Positions 28,704 to 30,757 of a DNA stretch of 30,757 nucleotides are shown here, in pieces. The notes under the pieces were generated by a model. The model had not been told where the DNA came from, ran no database searches, and worked only from the letters and a program-made list of their open reading frames with translations. How positions within the stretch are numbered: the stretch's first letter is position 1; every line of letters starts with the position of its first letter. The DNA comes from Mesotaenium endlicherianum. Taxonomy: Eukaryota; Streptophyta; Zygnematophyceae; Zygnematales; Mesotaeniaceae. The stretch covers positions 1 through 30,757 of the forward strand of contig WELA01002863.1 of assembly GCA_009602735.1 (NCBI GenBank). Reading direction: 5' to 3'. Position numbers and translations under genes: made by a program.

Positions 28704-29513
28704 GTGTCAGTAAATTTTTCACTAGAGGATTGGGTAGATAATCTTTTATCAAGAGGAAGGCATTCTTTTAGCCTCAACGAAGCAAGAAGTACTTTTTCTA
28801 CCGATAGTGAAGCGGCTTTAAAGCTAAAATTAACCCGCCTTTCTAAGAAGGGTAAAATTGTATCCGTACATCAGGGTTACTATATTATTATTACCCCTCA
28901 ATATATAGCTAGAGGCATTTTACCAGTGGCACTATTTGTAGATGGATTGATGAAGTTTTTATCAAGACCATATTACGTTGGCTTATTGAATGCCGCAGCG
29001 TTTTATGGAGCAGCACATCAGCAGCCACAGGAATATTTTGTATTCACAAATTTTCCTGTCTTACGGCCTGCAAACAAAAAAGGAATCCGCATTAACTACA
29101 TTAGCAAGAAACAATTCAACAGTGAACACCTGGAGCAGCGGAAAACTGAAACCGGTTTTATTACTATTTCCAACCCTTTGCTCACTGCTGTAGACCTGGT
29201 GCAATTTGAAAAACGAATTGGGGGATTGAACCGGGCAGCAACTGTTTTAAACGAGCTTGCCGAATCGCTTAAACCGGAACAGATTACGCTATCCTTACTG
29301 AAGGAAGTTTCTGTGACTGCAGTGCAACGGTTAGGATTTTTATTGGAAATAATTCTGAAAAAAGAAATAAGTGAACACTTATTTGCAATGAGTAAACAAG
29401 CAGGCCTTGATTTTTTCCGGGTTCCCTTGAAACTAAGCCAAAGCACCAAAGGGTTTTCCGCCGATAATAGGTGGAAGATTATTGTGAATACTGAAATTGA
29501 AATTGACGAATGA
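28704..29513 (+). CDS. AbiEi-family antitoxin (type IV toxin-antitoxin)
   Basis: The start is set at GTG 28704 (269 aa, MSVNFSLEDWVDNLLSRGRH); an upstream TTG at 28659 is possible but gives a poor N-terminus. The N-terminal winged helix has FSLNEARSTFSTDSEAALKL and LTRLSKKGKIVSVHQGYYII, the usual start of AbiEi proteins. It is followed by the AbiEi middle domain (SRPYYVGLLNAAAFYGAAHQ, then YFVFTNFPVL) and a helical C-terminus. AbiEi represses the operon and opposes the toxin without forming a stable complex. Its stop overlaps the next gene's ATG by 4 nt. It is near AT-rich spacer with a loose -7-like TAATTTTTTG at 28652-28661. Confidence 0.82.
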   Translation: MSVNFSLEDWVDNLLSRGRHSFSLNEARSTFSTDSEAALKLKLTRLSKKGKIVSVHQGYYIIITPQYIARGILPVALFVDGLMKFLSRPYYVGLLNAAAFYGAAHQQPQEYFVFTNFPVLRPANKKGIRINYISKKQFNSEHLEQRKTETGFITISNPLLTAVDLVQFEKRIGGLNRAATVLNELAESLKPEQITLSLLKEVSVTAVQRLGFLLEIILKKEISEHLFAMSKQAGLDFFRVPLKLSQSTKGFSADNRWKIIVNTEIEIDE

Positions 29514-30298
29514 TACCACAAAATGATATTATTGAATGGAGTAATGTTGTCCCATGGAAAAGCAATGAACAAGTTGAACAGGACTTGGTTATTTGCCGTG
29601 CGCTGGTAGCAATATTTAATGACGAGTATTTAGCACAACACCTGGCATTTCGCGGCGGCACCGCTTTACACAAATTGTACTTGCAACCACAGCCCCGTTA
29701 TTCAGAAGACATTGACCTGGTGCAGATAAAGGCAGAACCTATCGGGCAGGTGTTGGATAGACTAAGAATTGTATTAGACTTTCTGGGTAAAGCAAAAGTC
29801 GAAGTTGGGGATATGATGGCAACAATGAAATTCAGGTTTAATTCAGAGATAGCACCTGTCGTTCCTTTGCGTTTAAAAATTGAAATCAATTGTAGAGAGC
29901 ATTTTTCAGAATTAGGATGGGAACAGAAACAATTTGATGTTAAATCAAATTGGTTTGCGGGATCTTGCTCACTGACTACATATCGTTTAGAGGAATTGTT
30001 AGGAACAAAGATCCGCGCTTTATACCAAAGGCGAAAAGGAAGGGATTTATATGATCTCTATCATGCTTTTACGAAAGCAAAGCTGGATGTAGACAGTCTG
30101 CTAAAATGCTACAGGCGGTACATGGAGTTTAGTGTAGGCAAGGTCCCGCATCAAAAGGAGTTCATTCAAAATATGGAACTTAAATTAGAAGATGAATACT
30201 TTCTTGGCGATATAGCCGCATTGATTCGTCCGGCTGAAACGTATAATCAGCAGGCTGCGTATCAATTGGTCAAACAAGAACTCTTTGATAAAATGTAA
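29510..30298 (+). CDS. AbiEii-family nucleotidyltransferase toxin
   Basis: A 262-residue nucleotidyltransferase. The family site is intact: GGT in FRGGTALHK (residues 47-55), the metal-binding YSEDIDLV with D67 and D69, a third acidic strand (PLRLKIEINCRE), and the later KIRALYQRRKGRDLYDLYHA. AbiEii-type enzymes add nucleotides to tRNA ends or otherwise block translation during phage infection. It is coupled to the AbiEi gene by a 4-nt overlap and followed 5 nt later by a PHP-domain gene, so the three may form one defence operon. All visible motifs are present, so it appears functional. Confidence 0.87.
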   Translation: MIPQNDIIEWSNVVPWKSNEQVEQDLVICRALVAIFNDEYLAQHLAFRGGTALHKLYLQPQPRYSEDIDLVQIKAEPIGQVLDRLRIVLDFLGKAKVEVGDMMATMKFRFNSEIAPVVPLRLKIEINCREHFSELGWEQKQFDVKSNWFAGSCSLTTYRLEELLGTKIRALYQRRKGRDLYDLYHAFTKAKLDVDSLLKCYRRYMEFSVGKVPHQKEFIQNMELKLEDEYFLGDIAALIRPAETYNQQAAYQLVKQELFDKM

Positions 30299-30303
30299 CC
30301 ATC

Positions 30304-30702
30304 ATGAGCCTGACATCAACATTTCCGAAAGGAGCCGAATGGCGCAAATGGGACTTGCACGTGCACACACCAAGTTCGTTTATTAATCATTTTCGGGGAA
30401 CGGATTTAGATGCAAAGTGGGAACAATTCATTACGGATCTTGAATCTCTTCCAGAAGAATATAAAGTTATTGGCATTAATGATTATCTGTTTATAGACGG
30501 TTATAGGAAAGTACTTGAATATCGGGCAAAAGGAAGGCTGCAGAATATCAATACCATTTTACCGGTCGTTGAATTTCGCATCAAAAAATTTGCAGGACAT
30601 AAAGATTTTAAAAGAGTCAATTTTCATGTGATATTTTCTGATACGTTAAGTCCTGATATAATTCAAAATCAATTCCTAAACAATAGTCCGGTAATTTTTT
30701 AA
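30304..30702 (+). CDS. PHP-domain protein N-terminus, TrlF-like, frame broken at a T6 run
   Basis: Starts 5 nt after the AbiEii toxin gene. The N-terminus WRKWDLHVHTPSSF has the HxH motif of PHP metal phosphoesterases and is the usual opening of TrlF-type proteins, which join a PHP domain to an AAA-like ATPase of some 900 residues. The context (IGINDYLFIDGY, then PVVEFRIKKFAGH) supports this. The frame ends after 132 codons, at TAA immediately following six T at 30695-30700. The -1 frame stays open from there to the window edge. The gene is therefore interrupted by a one-base indel, slips at the run, or is a real short protein; the rest lies outside the window. Confidence 0.6.
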   Translation: MSLTSTFPKGAEWRKWDLHVHTPSSFINHFRGTDLDAKWEQFITDLESLPEEYKVIGINDYLFIDGYRKVLEYRAKGRLQNINTILPVVEFRIKKFAGHKDFKRVNFHVIFSDTLSPDIIQNQFLNNSPVIF

Positions 30703-30757
30703 GCGGCGATACGGCCAATATCAAGGCATTGGTTGTACAACCGAGTTATTTTTCTAC

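Overview
The window reads as Bacteroidota chromosome, most likely family Chitinophagaceae. Many start sites have a TAnnTTTG box (the Bacteroidota -7 element), purine-rich ribosome-binding sites are rare, and typical families are present: a DUF4834 protein, 7TM-DISM kinase, Tat-type GH29 fucosidase and long amidophosphoribosyltransferase. The family-level placement is inferred from protein style, not from a search.

Layout. Positions 1-2910 are accessory DNA. They hold a duplicated and partly decayed cassette of small genes (small protein, GNAT-like protein, basic small protein), an integrase-fold-like ORF, an orphan antitoxin-like gene and an antitoxin/PIN toxin pair. This block ends at a 5'-truncated tRNA-Asn with its terminator (2859-2954), which looks like an attachment site, followed by helically phased GTGGG repeats (3085-3149).

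Positions 3233-8764 form a sensory cluster, all on the minus strand: a 7TM-DISM histidine kinase overlapping a NarL-type response regulator, a PDZ protein overlapping a membrane protein, and a secreted protein that appears shortened by an in-frame stop. An 18-bp dyad, ATACMAACNNGTTTGTAT, lies in front of each of the three transcription units at nearly constant distance from a candidate -7 box. This suggests one autoregulated regulon and is the strongest new signal in the window.

Positions 9192-15205 hold a small fucose-type sugar locus (GH29 fucosidase, zinc dehydrogenase, divergent AraC regulator), a GC-rich RibD-like reductase, an NTF2-like secreted protein and a Tat-exported TIM-barrel protein. 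Positions 15212-19563 hold amidophosphoribosyltransferase, then a redox operon (pirin, YceI, NADPH-dependent FMN reductase) next to a MarR regulator. The MarR promoter contains a perfect 16-bp palindrome. Positions 19585-25910 are the information-processing operon rimP-nusA-infB, apparently extended by a SurA-like periplasmic chaperone. It has a recognisable promoter, a terminator-like hairpin in its leader and a terminator at its end.

From 25982 come a DUF4834 gene, a higB-higA toxin-antitoxin pair with a HAD phosphatase directly downstream, and an intact CAT-anticodon tRNA at 27660. Beyond this tRNA the DNA is accessory again: phased TTTGCA repeats, a frameshifted PIN-like gene remnant, an unknown ORF, an AbiE type IV toxin-antitoxin pair and the start of a PHP-domain (TrlF-like) gene whose frame breaks at a T6 run. 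A core segment is therefore bracketed by two tRNA-linked insertion regions carrying defence and toxin-antitoxin genes.
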